From: Anthoceros angustus | Lineage: Eukaryota > Streptophyta > Anthocerotopsida > Anthocerotales > Anthocerotaceae | Length of the DNA stretch: 64,000 bases | Direction of reading: 5' to 3' | Assembly (NCBI GenBank): GCA_010909165.1 | Contig: MU008196.1 | Coordinates: 558,001-622,000 of the forward strand | In this document: positions 39,963-50,260 of the stretch, piece by piece | How positions within the stretch are numbered: position 1 is the first letter of the stretch | Layout of the letters: every line of letters starts with the position of its first letter | Program-made: the position numbers and the translations under genes | Notes under the pieces: model-generated | What the model was told of the DNA's origin: nothing | The model's database searches: none | Seen by the model: the letters and a program-made list of their open reading frames with translations, nothing else

Positions 39963-41110
39963 ACGCCTAAATCCGGTGAGGACCCATGGTCCAACCAAAA
40001 GTTTCCGTAGTAGGTGAAGCCTTGGCAGCCGTTGACAGTCCTGGTCCTAGATCCACCAAGGTAAACAAGTTTGGGAAACATGTGCTCCACCCCATGCGTC
40101 GGTGATAGGACCGATGGCAAAGCGAGATGGCAAGTGATGACGATCGGATGACAAGAAAAAGTACTAGTATGAACAGCAGTGGGTCCCGCGCCTCGAAGTC
40201 TGGTGAGCATCGAAAGCCAAGCAAGGTGACCCGGCCGGTCGCCGACATCCATGGCACGGCCAAGTGCTGCAAACCTCTGAGCCCTGGAAGCCTTGGGTGC
40301 AGCCGTGCTGTGGGTGTGGAGACCCATCACCCGTTCCCTCTCCTCCACTATAGGTTCCTCCCACACCTTGGTATCTTCATTAAAAAGCATACCGGGACCG
40401 TTATTCCTATAAGCATAGGAGCCGGGATAGTGACCACGTGGCGTGTGTTCTCCTTAGCCGGGTGTGTTGGTAGGAAACCAAGGGGCTCTCTCCTTGGCTG
40501 CAACAGGCTTGGGAGTATGATTGTCATCCAGGACATCCTGTAGGAGACGGGTGGGCTCCATTTCTTTGCTTTGTAAAAAAAGTGCGAGGATAGATAAGGG
40601 ACCAAATTGGTCCAATAATTCTGTGAGCATAGCTGCCCACAGGCTGCATCCATGGTGAAGGAGGTCCAATGATGTGTTGGATCACGACCATGTCTTGGCG
40701 ATTGTGGCCGAGCATCCAATTGGGCTGGTGTGTTCTCCAGATAAGCCACTTGAGGATGTTGATCCTGGCCAAAGTACTTGCACGGATCCTAAATAAGCCT
40801 GAGCGGTTATCTTGCAACCCGCTCCTTTCCGGCTTGGGATAGGCCTTGGCACTCCATCTCGCAAATCCACATGCCCAAGGGCTTGACGTGTGCTTGGATG
40901 TCTTGAATGTTCATGGGGAGTGTCAAACATGCTCTTGCTTGCGAAAATTGCTGGAAAGCTACTGCTGCAGTGCACCGATGTGCGGCATATGCCTATGGAC
41001 AAACATCACAAGATGTACGAGAGGCGTGATGCCACACCTCAACAACGCCTCAAGACCCGGTGCATAGGCCCCAAACACTCCACCAAGGTAATACCTCGTG
41101 ATGAAGGTAG
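39963..41110 (-). pseudogene. C5-cytosine DNA methyltransferase-like domain inside the retrotransposon
   Basis: Minus strand, in order: FGAYAPGLEALLRCGI near 41,050-41,090 (motif I pattern F-G-G-x-G-L-ALL-x-G-I); MECQGLSQAGK at 40,857-40,825 with the candidate catalytic Cys codon at 40,849-40,851 (motif IV, usually P-C-Q, here E-C-Q-G); DNRSGLF near 40,805; VAYLENTPAQLD at about 40,745-40,710 (motif VI, ENV-like ENT); FTMDAACG then YAHRI in one frame and NYWTNLVP in another near 40,600-40,665 (motif VIII-like R/H-x-R); KEMEPTRLLQDVLDDNH (target-recognition region); EERERVMGLHTHSTAAPK and RFAALGRAMDVGD near 40,255-40,340 (motifs IX-X, R--E--R-MG ... LG-AM). Order and spacing fit the C5-MTase fold. 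Several frame changes break it. Retrotransposon-borne cytosine methyltransferases are known from some algae and dinoflagellates (my recollection). Confidence 0.7.
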
Positions 41111-42860
41111 CCAAGTAATCACAGCTGATGAATGGGGAAACATGTGCTCCCTCCCCGGGTCTGAAGGCTTCTGCAGCACTTGCATAACACGAGCAACTGT
41201 TTCTTGAGCTTCTTGCATGCTCCTTACTATGGGAGGCTCGAGAATGGGTGGATCGAGACACGAGAGGACAGGTGTGTTCCCAACACATCTCCTCATGAGC
41301 ATGTGAGAGGATGTCCTCATCCTCTCACACTCGATAACCATGCTTGAGCGATGTGGTGGTAATAGGCGGCCCCATCCCCAAGGTGGATCTGCACCATACA
41401 GCTGTCTTTCCACCGTAGCCTCGGTACTGTCACCCATGCAAATCAAGGTAGGTAGGCAATTGCCCCCCACAATCGGCCTAAAAAGGCTGTGCATCCGATT
41501 GTCAATTGAGACTCGAGGAAGCAATTCTGTCCAACAGATGTCATAATTAGTGGCACAGTGACTAGACAAGCTTAAGCTCATCTGCTGTGTTGGGCTTCAA
41601 AGTGATCTTGGTTGGTGTTTCCCCACAGCTCAAGCCCCATTTGTCGCGAATGTTCCATGGGGAAGGCTTCTCCCTTCAAGCGGCCGTAACCTTCCCTATG
41701 ATCCGCTTGTGCTCTTTCCAACAACAGGTGCAAATCCATTTACCGACATGGCTAGCCCGATTGTCCACAAGCACGTTACTTACGTGGCCTTGCGCGATTT
41801 GTGGGTATACGATTGGTAGACCCCGACTTTCCCAAGCCAATTGTGCACGCAGTCTTGCCGGAAACAAGTGAATCCAGTGTCACCATGATGGCGCAATCAT
41901 CGACCAACGATTACCTCACCGTGGCTGCGACATGGTGTCCAAGTTAGCCTCTTCAATTCCTACATCCCAGAGGTGAGCAAGGTATGTACACCCTCTTCAA
42001 CAACTCCTTGCGCGTTAACATGGTCGTCAGCTGTTGGACTTGTGTGTGTCTAGCTTATGATCTGGCTAGGAACCAGTCGGGTCCTTTGCTCCTCTTGATC
42101 CCCTTTAGGTAGATGATTTGACCCTCTCACCTTGGTATCTTTGGACTCGATGGAAGTTCTTTGGAAAGACACAGGCATTGCGGCTCTAGCTCCTTCTTGG
42201 CGTGTGGTGGATGATGCGTCTAAGAGGTGACCCGGCCAGTTGTTGTGGCCCGCCACTGGACGAATCAACACGCTTAGACCTTTGCCATGCAATGGTTCAG
42301 CCTTGGCTCCTTGTGTGTTGCATAAGCCTCCATGATCGCCCATAATCTTCACCAAGATCATCGATGTCCGTGATTCTGAGTTCCATAGCATTGGCGGGCT
42401 TAGCATTCAAGCTTGCCGCCAAAGTGCTGACGGTAGTCGGTCGACCATGGCTGTCTCGGGCGATCATTTGAGCAGCAATACCTTAGCCTCGCGCTTGACT
42501 TGGCTCTTCTTGGCGAGATTTCCTCTGTAGCCTCTGCCGAGGCACTCCACATGCAGTTGCTCCAGTTCAATAGTGATGGTAGGCTTAGTGGCGGCACTAG
42601 AGTCTATCCTGTTTTCCAAGGTCGCCGCTCGGATACTTTGAAAAACAAAGCGCCTCCACGTGACGGTTTCTTGCAATGCGATGTAAGGAGTCGACTAAAT
42701 CCATGCGAGGCAAAGGTGTTCAACGCCACACTTACAAAGTGTGGTGGCGATGTGTGACCTTGGGCGGCTTGGACTCCCTTGTTGACGACTGCGTTATTCT
42801 TGAACTACCCTTCCACGAAAACATTTGGTAATGGTGGAAAGCCTTGGTATCTTTGAGCTT
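41039..42860 (-). pseudogene. Protease and upstream gag-pol region, duplicate copy 1 (degraded active site)
   Basis: Frame 41,581-41,039 reads SLSSHCATNYDICWTELLP, the GATNYD-LLG segment of the aspartic protease fold, followed by a Gly/Trp-rich linker. Upstream (41,676-41,870) LVDNRASHVGKWICT leads into the segment where copy 2 has the D-T-G triad; here that triad is lost by deletion. Higher up (42,050-42,676) are SSAATKPTITIELEQLHVE and KAEPLHGKGLSVLIRP. The segment is homologous to 42,865-44,618. Confidence 0.6.
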
Positions 42861-44618
42861 GTCTGTGAAGGTTTCTGCAGCACTTGCATAACACGAGCAA
42901 TCGCTTTCTTGAGCTTGCCGCGCGCTCCGGGCTGGGAGGCCTGGGAATGGTCGGATATCGAGACCGAGAGGACATGTGTTCCCAACACATCTCCTCATGA
43001 GCATGTGAGAGGATGTCCTCATCCTTCCACACTCCTAACCATGCTTGAGCGCGAGCACTGTGGTAATAGGGGAACGCCCATCCCCAAGGCGGATCCGCAC
43101 CATACAGCCTGCCTTTCCACAGCCTGTGCAGCCCATGCAAATCCAAGGTAGGTAGGCACCGCTTCCCTCGCTAACTGCCTAAAAGGCCTGCTCGTCTGGG
43201 CTGTTGAGACTCGGAGGAAAGAAATTCGCCCCAACAGGATGTCATAATTGGTGGCACCGTGACTAGACAACGACCGCCAAGCTCACCTCATCTGTGTTGG
43301 GCTTCAAAGTGATCTTGATCGTTGGACTTTCTTTCACAGCTCAATCGCCTCAAGCCGTAAGGCGAATGTTCCATGGGGAAGGCTTCAACGCACTTCTAGC
43401 CGCACAGCAGCCTAACCTATGATCACCGGCCGTTTCCCCGTGTCCAACAACACCTGGGTGCAAATCCATTTACCAAAGACATGGCTAGCCCGATTGTCCA
43501 CAAGCACGTTACTTTACCGTGGGCCTTGCGCGATTTGTGGGTCAGACGATTGGTAGACCACGACTTTCCCAAGCCAATTGTGCAGGCCTTGCCGGAAACA
43601 AGTGAATCACCGACCATGATGGTTTTGCAATCATCGCACCAACAAGACCTCACCGTGGAGACGCAGCATGGTGTCCAAGTTAGCCTCTTCAATTCCTACA
43701 TCCAGGGCCGAGCAAGGTGCTGTACACCCTCTTCTTCAACTCCTGCGCTTAACACCATGGTCGCGCAATCGAGCGGCTGCTCACTTTGTGTGTCTAGCTA
43801 TGACACGGCTAGGAACCCGGTCAGTCCTTTGCTCCACTTGATCCCCTTCAGGTAGATGATCTGACCCTCTCACTGGTATGCTGGACTCTGATGGAAGTTG
43901 CTGGAAAGACCTGGGCATTGCAGCTCTAGCTCCTCGACGCGGTGGTGACAGTGTCGCTCTAAGAGGTGACCCGGCCAGTTTGGTAACAGACATCGCCTCG
44001 ACGAATCAACTCGCTTAGACCTTTGCCATGCAATGGTTCAGCCTTGGACTGCTCCTTGTGTGTTGCATAAGCCTCCATGACTCGTCCATAATCTTCACCA
44101 AGATCATCGATGTCCGTGATTCTGAGTTCCATAGCATTGGCGGGCTTAGCATTCAAGCTTGCCGCCAAAGTGCTGACGGTAGTCGGTCGACCATGGCTGT
44201 CTCGGGCGATCATTTGAGCAGCAATACCTTAGCCTCGCGCTTGACTTGGCTCTTCTTGGCGAGATTTCCTCTGTAGCCTCTGCCGAGGCACTCCACATGC
44301 AGTTGCTCCAGTTCAATAGTGATGGTAGGCTTAGTGGCGGCACTAGAGTCTATCCTGTTTTCCAAGGTCGCCGCTCGGATACTTTGAAAACAAAGCGCCT
44401 CCACGTGACGGTTTCTTGCAATGCGATGTAAGGAGTCGACTAAATCCATGCGAGGCAAAGGTGTTCAACGCCACACTTACAAAGTGTGGTGGCGATGTGT
44501 GACCTTGGGCGGCTTGGACTCCCTTGTTGACGACTGCGTTATTCTTGAACTACCCTTCCACGAAAACATTTGTCGGTAATGGTGGAAAGCCTTGGTATCT
44601 TTGAGCTTGTCTGTGAAA
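41163..44618. repeat. 1.7-kb tandem duplication within the retrotransposon
   Basis: Copy 1 is about 41,163-42,866 and copy 2 about 42,867-44,618. Matching points: GAAGG-TTCTGCAGCACT at 41,163 and 42,867 (offset 1,704); TCGATGTCCGTGATTCTGAG at 42,361 and 44,107 (offset 1,746). The drift of offset shows many small indels, while substitutions are few. The junction falls in TTTGAGCTTGTCTGTGAA, which precedes the gag-side sequence AACCAACTCC in copy 2 and the copy start in copy 1. Confidence 0.85.
42865..44618 (-). pseudogene. Protease region, duplicate copy 2, with readable D-T-G triad
   Basis: Near 43,425-43,455 the minus strand reads QVLLDTGKRPVIIG, the retropepsin active-site strand with D-T-G at 43,436-43,444, the best-preserved protease site in the window. 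The flap-side GATNYDILLGRI segment is at 43,215-43,260. Upstream are LENRIDSSAATKPTITIELE and LHVECLGRGYRGNLAKKSQV near 44,250-44,350. Stops occur on both sides of the triad. Together with copy 1 it shows that the gag-protease segment is present twice in tandem. Confidence 0.65.
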
Positions 44619-44639
44619 ACCAACTCCTTCTTCTCCGCT

Positions 44640-45640
44640 TCGATAGACCTGATCCGGGTGTGTAGTTGTCCCCATACTTGTCAACCAACGTAGTAAAGTC
44701 GATAATGAAACATGGGGTCGGGTTTCAAGGCGAAGAACTGCGCCTCACTGGTCGATCAACATACCCGTGCCATCCCTCAATTTCGTAATCGCCTAAAGGC
44801 CATCATCTTGTTTCACCCTTCTTGCAAATGCAAGCTCGGCAATTTTCTCGGGGTCTTGGTTGGGAAGGCCTTATCCAAAATTGCAAAGAAGTCTTCTCTG
44901 AGGTTGTCATGATTGGGCACATCTAACATATCTGGGCAGTAGCGATAGCCATCTCACTGGAGTCATGTTCCTGCTTGTGGGTGGTGGTGACGACATTGTG
45001 CCGGTACAATCCACCTTGATGGCGATTCTGCGATGGCCATCAAAGCTGTATGCCACTTGCAGGCAGCTGCGTGGCGAGTTAGGCTTCTCTACTCGCCAAC
45101 ATTTACGGTGCATGAATCTCAAAGCGGATCCGGGGCCTCATCCAGCTAGATACCCGGTATTTGTTCAAACATATGCCGGAGTGTAAGCGGCTCCATGCTT
45201 AAACGACGCGACTAGTTAAAGCCATAAAGCAGTTTGAAGTCCCTAAGAGTCTGCGTCCACTGGTCTACCGAAAACTTCTCGGACTTGTGAGCAGTACTCG
45301 GATCCTTCCATGGTATCGGACTTCGACTCCTCCTCCTCGGGCGTAGCTCCACTCATCCGAACAATGGTCGATAGAGGTGACCAACTCACTCTCTTGCTTC
45401 CAGAGACGGACACTACCCCAGCATCGGCCCGTGGTACTCGGCCGGAGGTAGAGGATGACGGCGTCGGCTCCTCAACCGGTCCTAACTCGGATGAACCAAG
45501 CCTCACAGTCCATTGACGTCGTGCTCTCCGCTGTGAGACCCAAGGTCGCTGTGGTACAGTCCTGCTTCTCAAATGATAGGCTGGCTCCTCATCGCTCCCA
45601 TCAGATGACATGTATGGCCCATGCAAAAGTAACAAAGTCG
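44640..45640 (-). pseudogene. gag N-terminal region of the methyltransferase-bearing retrotransposon
   Basis: Frame 45,635-45,243 reads MSSDGSDEEPAYHLRSRTVP, then a serine-rich linker (PTPSSSTSGRVPRADAG) and TPEEEESKSDTMEGSE, resembling the disordered N-terminus of a gag polyprotein. Frame 45,122-44,907 continues with FDGHRRIAIKVDCTGTMSSP and RNMTPVRWLSLLPRYVRCAQ, a capsid-like segment. Further down (44,640-44,800) a third frame is needed. No zinc knuckle was found in this part. Confidence 0.45.
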
Positions 45641-45659
45641 GTAATTAACAGGAGGTTAG

Positions 45660-46500
45660 GAAAGGGAAGAGCATGACACAAAAATTTGTGCCTGCTGACT
45701 TGACCCTGACTCCTTGCTAGAACACCAACAGAAAGCTCAGAGATAGGTGTACCACCCTCCACGGACCTCGGCCGGTGAGTATCCTGTCACTCCCTTAGCT
45801 CACAAAGCGCTGTACGTTAGGTCCACACCATGATGCCCATGAATCGGGCGAGGTAGATCTTTGTGCACACAACAACTCTGCGGCCTGGCCGATGGCGGCA
45901 AGTTTCGAGCGTTGTCGAGTAAAACCATACGAAAGAAACATCGCTACCGCAAGGAGCGCTAATGTGTCTTGTTCACTCAAAACCGGTGTTTGGGCAAAAT
46001 CGCGAGCGGTGAACCACCGTGGCGCAATCTTTCACAACAGGCGCGGCCGCGGATCACCAACTCGAAACACAGCGGATCTTGAGCACCGCCCTAACAAACC
46101 AGATTCGGTGAGTTGCAGGTAAGTCCTCACCCGGCATCAACACTCGGACCACACACACGACATGACGCTCACGACTTGCTCCGATTCGAGAAATCACATA
46201 TCTTATGTCCCCTAATGCTACGGGAAGGTCCAAGCCAGCAACGGCGCTGAGAACTTCGACAACTACTTTGCTAAGCCCCGCACGGTACTTATCCGGCACA
46301 CTTGCTCGGCCGCTGCCGCGGTCTCACTCCACCGTCGGCGATGCGCCGCTTCAACCTCGCAGCCATCTTGCGTAATAATGCCCGAGCTGCCCGGTCACTC
46401 ACGTTCGTCATCGACATCATATGTTTGCCCTTCACGCCTCGCTCACGAGCCCTAAACGAACCCATACGTTTCATGCCCTGGTCGGATTTGGTTATTTAAT
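45660..46500 (-). pseudogene. Unrecognised minus-strand coding remnant
   Basis: Frames 46,474-46,289 (RAARALLRKMAARLKRRIAD), 46,299-46,054 (GLSKVVVEVLSAVAGLDLPV, LGDIRYVISRIGASRERHVV, CVVRVLMPGEDLPATHRIWF) and 45,980-45,795 (LALLAVAMFLSYGFTRQRSK) follow each other on one strand and look like one protein interrupted by indels. Composition is protein-like and basic. No family recognised; it may be leader or gag-proximal sequence of the retrotransposon or an unrelated gene piece. Confidence 0.3.
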
Positions 46501-46574
46501 AATCGGCCTGATTACCTAGGTTAATTAATTAGCTAGCCTAATTAATCAGCATGGCTTGACAAGATTGCTTCTAC

Positions 46575-48760
46575 TCTAGGGCTACGGAATTGGGTGTCCC
46601 CTTTGGTGATCTCGACTTTGTCAAGAGCTTTTTGGATTAGTCCTTAGCGGATGACCTTTCCCACATCGAAGACCTTCGTTTGCTGGAGGATCCATATGTG
46701 GCTTTAGGCATTCTCTCCTCATGCTTTGCCAAACGCCCAGATTACCTTATCCGCACATTGCCTCCTTCTCCATTTCTTCTCCCGCGTGTAAAGGTCTCGA
46801 GAAGAAGATTATGAGTGTCTTGGGAGACATTCTAGGCCTTGGGGCTTTAGTGTCCGCAAGCAGTACAAGTGACAAGCATCCTTAGCTTATGGTAGGATAG
46901 TCTAGTTTTCATGGAGGAATACTTGCCGGTGTGGTTTTTGGCGGTGGGCTTTGTACACCTGCTTTAGCCTCGCTTGCTTCACGACAAGACCTCTTTGGAG
47001 GACTGTATCGTGTTGAAGAGAGAACCCTCCTTTCAAGTGACCTTGAGATAAGCTTAGAACGTATTATTATCTGACAAGCAAAGTAGCTTTTCCTCCTTTC
47101 ATGACCTTCCTCAACGATGGTTTAGGGTTGCGCATCCTTTGCTTCGACAAACAACCGCCAGCCTAATCCATCTTTTGGACCCTCGATTCCGAAGATACAA
47201 TAGACCGCCTTGCTCTAGTTCTAGGAAGGGCACAAGAGCTTTTGGATTAGTCCTTAGCGGATGACCTTTCCCACATCAAGACCTTCGCTTTGGAGGATCC
47301 ATATGTGGCTTTAGGCATTCTCTCCTCATGCTTTGCCAAACGCCCAGATTACCTTATCCGCACATTGCCTCCTTCTCCATTTCTTCTCCCGCGTGTAAAG
47401 GTCTCGAGAAGAAGATTATGAGTGTCTTGGGAGACATTCTAGGCCTTGGGGCTTTCGAGTGTCCAGCAAGCAATCTGGCTCATCGGCAAGCATCCTTACC
47501 GGTAGCTTATGGCGGGATAGGTCTAGTTTTCATGGAGGAATACTTGCCGGTGGTGTTTTTGGGCAGCTGGGCTTTGTACACCTCTGCTTTAGCCTCGCGT
47601 TTCTTGCTTCACGACAAGACCTCTTTGGAGGACTTTGTATCAGGTGTTGAAGAGAGAACCCTCCCTTTTCAAGTGACCTTGAGACAAGCTAGAGACATGT
47701 TATCTACGGAAGCAAAGTAGCTTTTCCCTCCTTTCATGACCTTCCTCAACGATGGTTTAGGGTTGCGCATCCTTTGCTTCGACAAACAACCGCCAGCCTA
47801 ATCCATCTTTTGGACCCTCGATTCCGAAGATACAATAGACCGCCTTGCTCTAGTTCTAGGAAGGGCACAAGAGCTTTTGGATTAGTCCTTAGCGGATGAC
47901 CTTTCCCACATCGAAGACCTTCGTTTGCTGGAGGATCCATATGTGGCTTTAGGCATTCTCTCCTCATGCTTTGCCAAACGCCCGCATTACCTTATACTTT
48001 TGTTGCCTCCTTCTCCATTTCTTCCCGCGGTAAAAGGTCTAGAAGAAGATTATGAGTGTCTTGGGAGACACTAGGCCTTGGGGCTTTTTCAGTGTCCAGA
48101 GCCAACTGCAATCCGGCAAGCATCCTTCACCCGAGCTTATGGCTGGATAGGTCTAGTTTTCATGGAGGAATACTTCTTGCGATTGGTGTTTTTGGGCACC
48201 GGGCTTTGTAACCTCACGCTTTAGCCTCGCTTTCTTCACGACAAGACCCTTTGGAGGACTTTGTATCAAAGGTGTTGAAGAGAGAACCCTCCCTTTTCAA
48301 GTGACCTTGAGACAAGCTAGAGACATGTTATCTACGGAAGCAAAGTAGCTTTTCCCTCCTTTCATGACCTTCCTCAACGATGGTTTGAGGGTTGCAGCAT
48401 GTAGCAAACAACCGCCAGCCTAATCCATCTTTTTGGACCCTTCGATTCCAAGGAATACAATAGACCGTCTTTGCTCTAGTTCTAGGAAGGGCACAAGAGC
48501 TTCGCCATTGACTCATCCATGCATACAAGAATTTCACATCGCACCTACAACCTTCACTACAACAATGCGCTTTCGTCTGGGCTTGGTTCAGCCAGTGGCT
48601 TCCTCACTTCTCACCTATGAATGTGGCTCTGCCATGGACACATTTGGGATGCATCGTGCACATTGTCTTAATGGGGGTCAACGTATTGCCACCCATGATG
48701 TCATTCGTAACGTTATGTTTGCAATGACTTGTGAAAGTGGTAATATGGCTTGAAGGGAGC
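46575..48760 (+). pseudogene. LINE (non-LTR retrotransposon) C-terminal reverse transcriptase region
   Basis: Plus strand: PFGDLDFVKSF, SLADDLSHIEDLRLLEDPYV, ALGILSSCFAKRPDYLIRTL, MSVLGDILGLGAFECPASNL, RQASLPVAYGGIGLVFMEEY, FLGSWALYTSALASRFLLHD, TLPFQVTLRQARDMLSTEAK; then after the triplication FHIAPTTFTTTMRFRLGLVQ, LLTYECGSAMDTFGMHRAHC and GGQRIATHDVIRNVMFAM. This is the thumb and C-terminal Cys/His region of a plant LINE polyprotein (C-x..-C-x-D-FG-H...C-HGG). The palm and endonuclease are absent. The end domain matches the fragment at 35.7-36.2 kb. Confidence 0.65.
46625..48495 (+). repeat. Triplicated 0.61-0.64-kb segment of the LINE
   Basis: Units start with GAGCTTTTGGATTAGTCCTT at 46,625, 47,236 and 47,871 and each ends with TCTAGGAAGGGCACAAGAGC. 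Lengths are 611, 635 and 625 bp. Unit 2 carries a clean 130-codon frame (47,328-47,720); units 1 and 3 have the same sequence with many short deletions (for example around the GGGGCTTT-AGTGTCC point). Differences are mostly indels. Confidence 0.88.
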
Positions 48761-50260
48761 GTTGGTATATGTGGGCGTACTTTCGCTGGCGGACTAGTCG
48801 GGCGCACATTTGTCCCGTATCGTGTAGTATGGGGTTCAATCCCAAGGGAATGGTTCACTCCGTTGCTTACTATTTACCTACCCCGTGCCCTTCTTGGTTG
48901 CGAGACGGGGGGCAGCGGACCGCTGACACAATGCGGTCCCCGGTCGCACCCTTCTAAGGCATTCCTTTAGCCTGTGGTACGGCGCCAGAGGCGTTGCTCA
49001 GGGTACCGCCCTCACTTGCCCATCGAGCTGACCGCGGTACGTCCCTCCCTCCATAGCGTCAACGACCAGAGGTTACAAGGGACCAACTATACTGCCCCCA
49101 GACTTTCTACTTTGTACCTACCTTGCCTCTTCTTTCATGTTTCATAATCAACACTACCGTACAGGCCCGGTATGGCCGAACGTTTAAGGACTCGCACACG
49201 TCCGCTTATTCACCCTCATTCAAGGTCTTCTCTTCCGCTCCGCTCTCGTCACTCTCACTCTCACTTGCACTTTCACACGTCGTTGGAGTCAGCGCTCCGT
49301 GAACGCCCGTGGTACCCTCCATCTGCGGGCGCTGCTCGGCCAGCCCGGGCTCTACATGCCCTCACGCCAACCGCTCCTCCTCCGCTCGGCCATCCCTCGT
49401 CCCGTCCCTGAGGCCGTGGATCGCGGTTCCTCATCCCCTGCATTCAGCTCTCATGCGTTGGGGGTTCATCACCAGAACTTGGATAGACCTCTCTGGAGTA
49501 GTTAACCCGCTCGATGACTCGAGACTCGCATTAGCACTTGTCTCGCAGGAGTCAGTATGCACAACACAGTATCAACTGTGGCGCGACTTTCGCTGACGGC
49601 AAGCCGGGCGCGCACAATCCCGTGTTGTTGTAGTAAGGAGTCCGCTCCCAAGAGAATGATAGGCTCCGTTTGCCACGTTTCAATCGTTTCTCACCTCAAC
49701 ACCGTGACCGTTTCAGACTCAGACACACACGTTTATCGTTTTACGACTAACTACTTGTAACGTCCACCGAATAATCGGCGGTACGTAAGCTAAGGACCCG
49801 TTTGCGTCGGGTATCAATCCGATCGCCACTCGTTCTTCTAGTCCGTTACTCTCACCACTCTTGCTACACTCATCGTTCTTGGGGTAAAAGGCGGGTGGGT
49901 CATTAGACCTCCTCCGGAAGCTCGCTGGGCCTCTCCCGGCTCTACATGCCCTCCTGAGTCCCTCCGGCCACACGTTCCACGCTCCATCCAACGCCGATCC
50001 ACGCCTGACGAGCAAGGGTCTTCGATCATTCGCCCTGCACACACCACCACCACATTAGGGTGGTCACCGGGGACACTGATCGGATCTCTTCGAGTTGTCG
50101 TGCGGCTCGGTGACTCAAGACTCACATTAGCGCAGGGCGCACAAAGTGCGCAAAACGCGATCCACCAAGAGAAAGATACTTTACTAGAGTAGCTTCATCC
50201 CTCTTATACTACGCCCAAGTGCGGCGTCTTTATTACACCCCTATTCTGAGCTGATGGCCA
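48761..50260 (-). mobile_element. Element G-like LTR sequences in minus orientation
   Basis: The minus strand of 49.6-50.25 kb matches the plus strand of 17.94-18.6 kb: GGTGTAATAAAGACGCCGC, GTATAAGAGG, CTTGAGTCACCG, GACCACCCTAATGTGGTG, CTTACGTAC region, AACGGAGCCTATCATTCTC and CAACACGGGATTGT. A second diverged copy of the CGAGTC-TCGAGTC/ATCGAG part lies at 49,480-49,560 and a third of the CGGGCGCACA-TGTCCCG part at 48,800-48,960, so the LTR end is repeated two or three times. 49,150-49,190 shares CTTAAACG-TCGGCCATACCGG with 18,360-18,380. Confidence 0.5.

Larger units (their letters stand above)
37070..45640 (-). mobile_element. Ty3/gypsy-like retrotransposon carrying a C5-DNA-methyltransferase-like domain, degraded
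   Basis: Minus-strand order, 5' to 3': gag (45,640-44,640), protease (in a tandemly duplicated 1.7 kb segment 44,618-41,160), methyltransferase-like domain (41,110-39,963), reverse transcriptase (39,960-39,220), RNase H (38,991-38,589), integrase zinc-binding domain, core and C-terminal domain (38,661-37,440). Integrase after RNase H is the Ty3/gypsy order. Each domain is recognisable from motifs but spread over several frames. LTRs were not identified at either side. The element has no intact ORF as read. Confidence 0.75.

Noticed and set aside
48789-48845. tRNA-like A box (TGGCGGACTAGTCGG) and B box (GGTTCAATCCC), possible SINE or tRNA
   Set aside because: No cloverleaf can be drawn with proper stems, and the stretch matches the LTR-like repeat family at 18.4-18.6 and 49.6-49.7 kb, where the boxes are not conserved.
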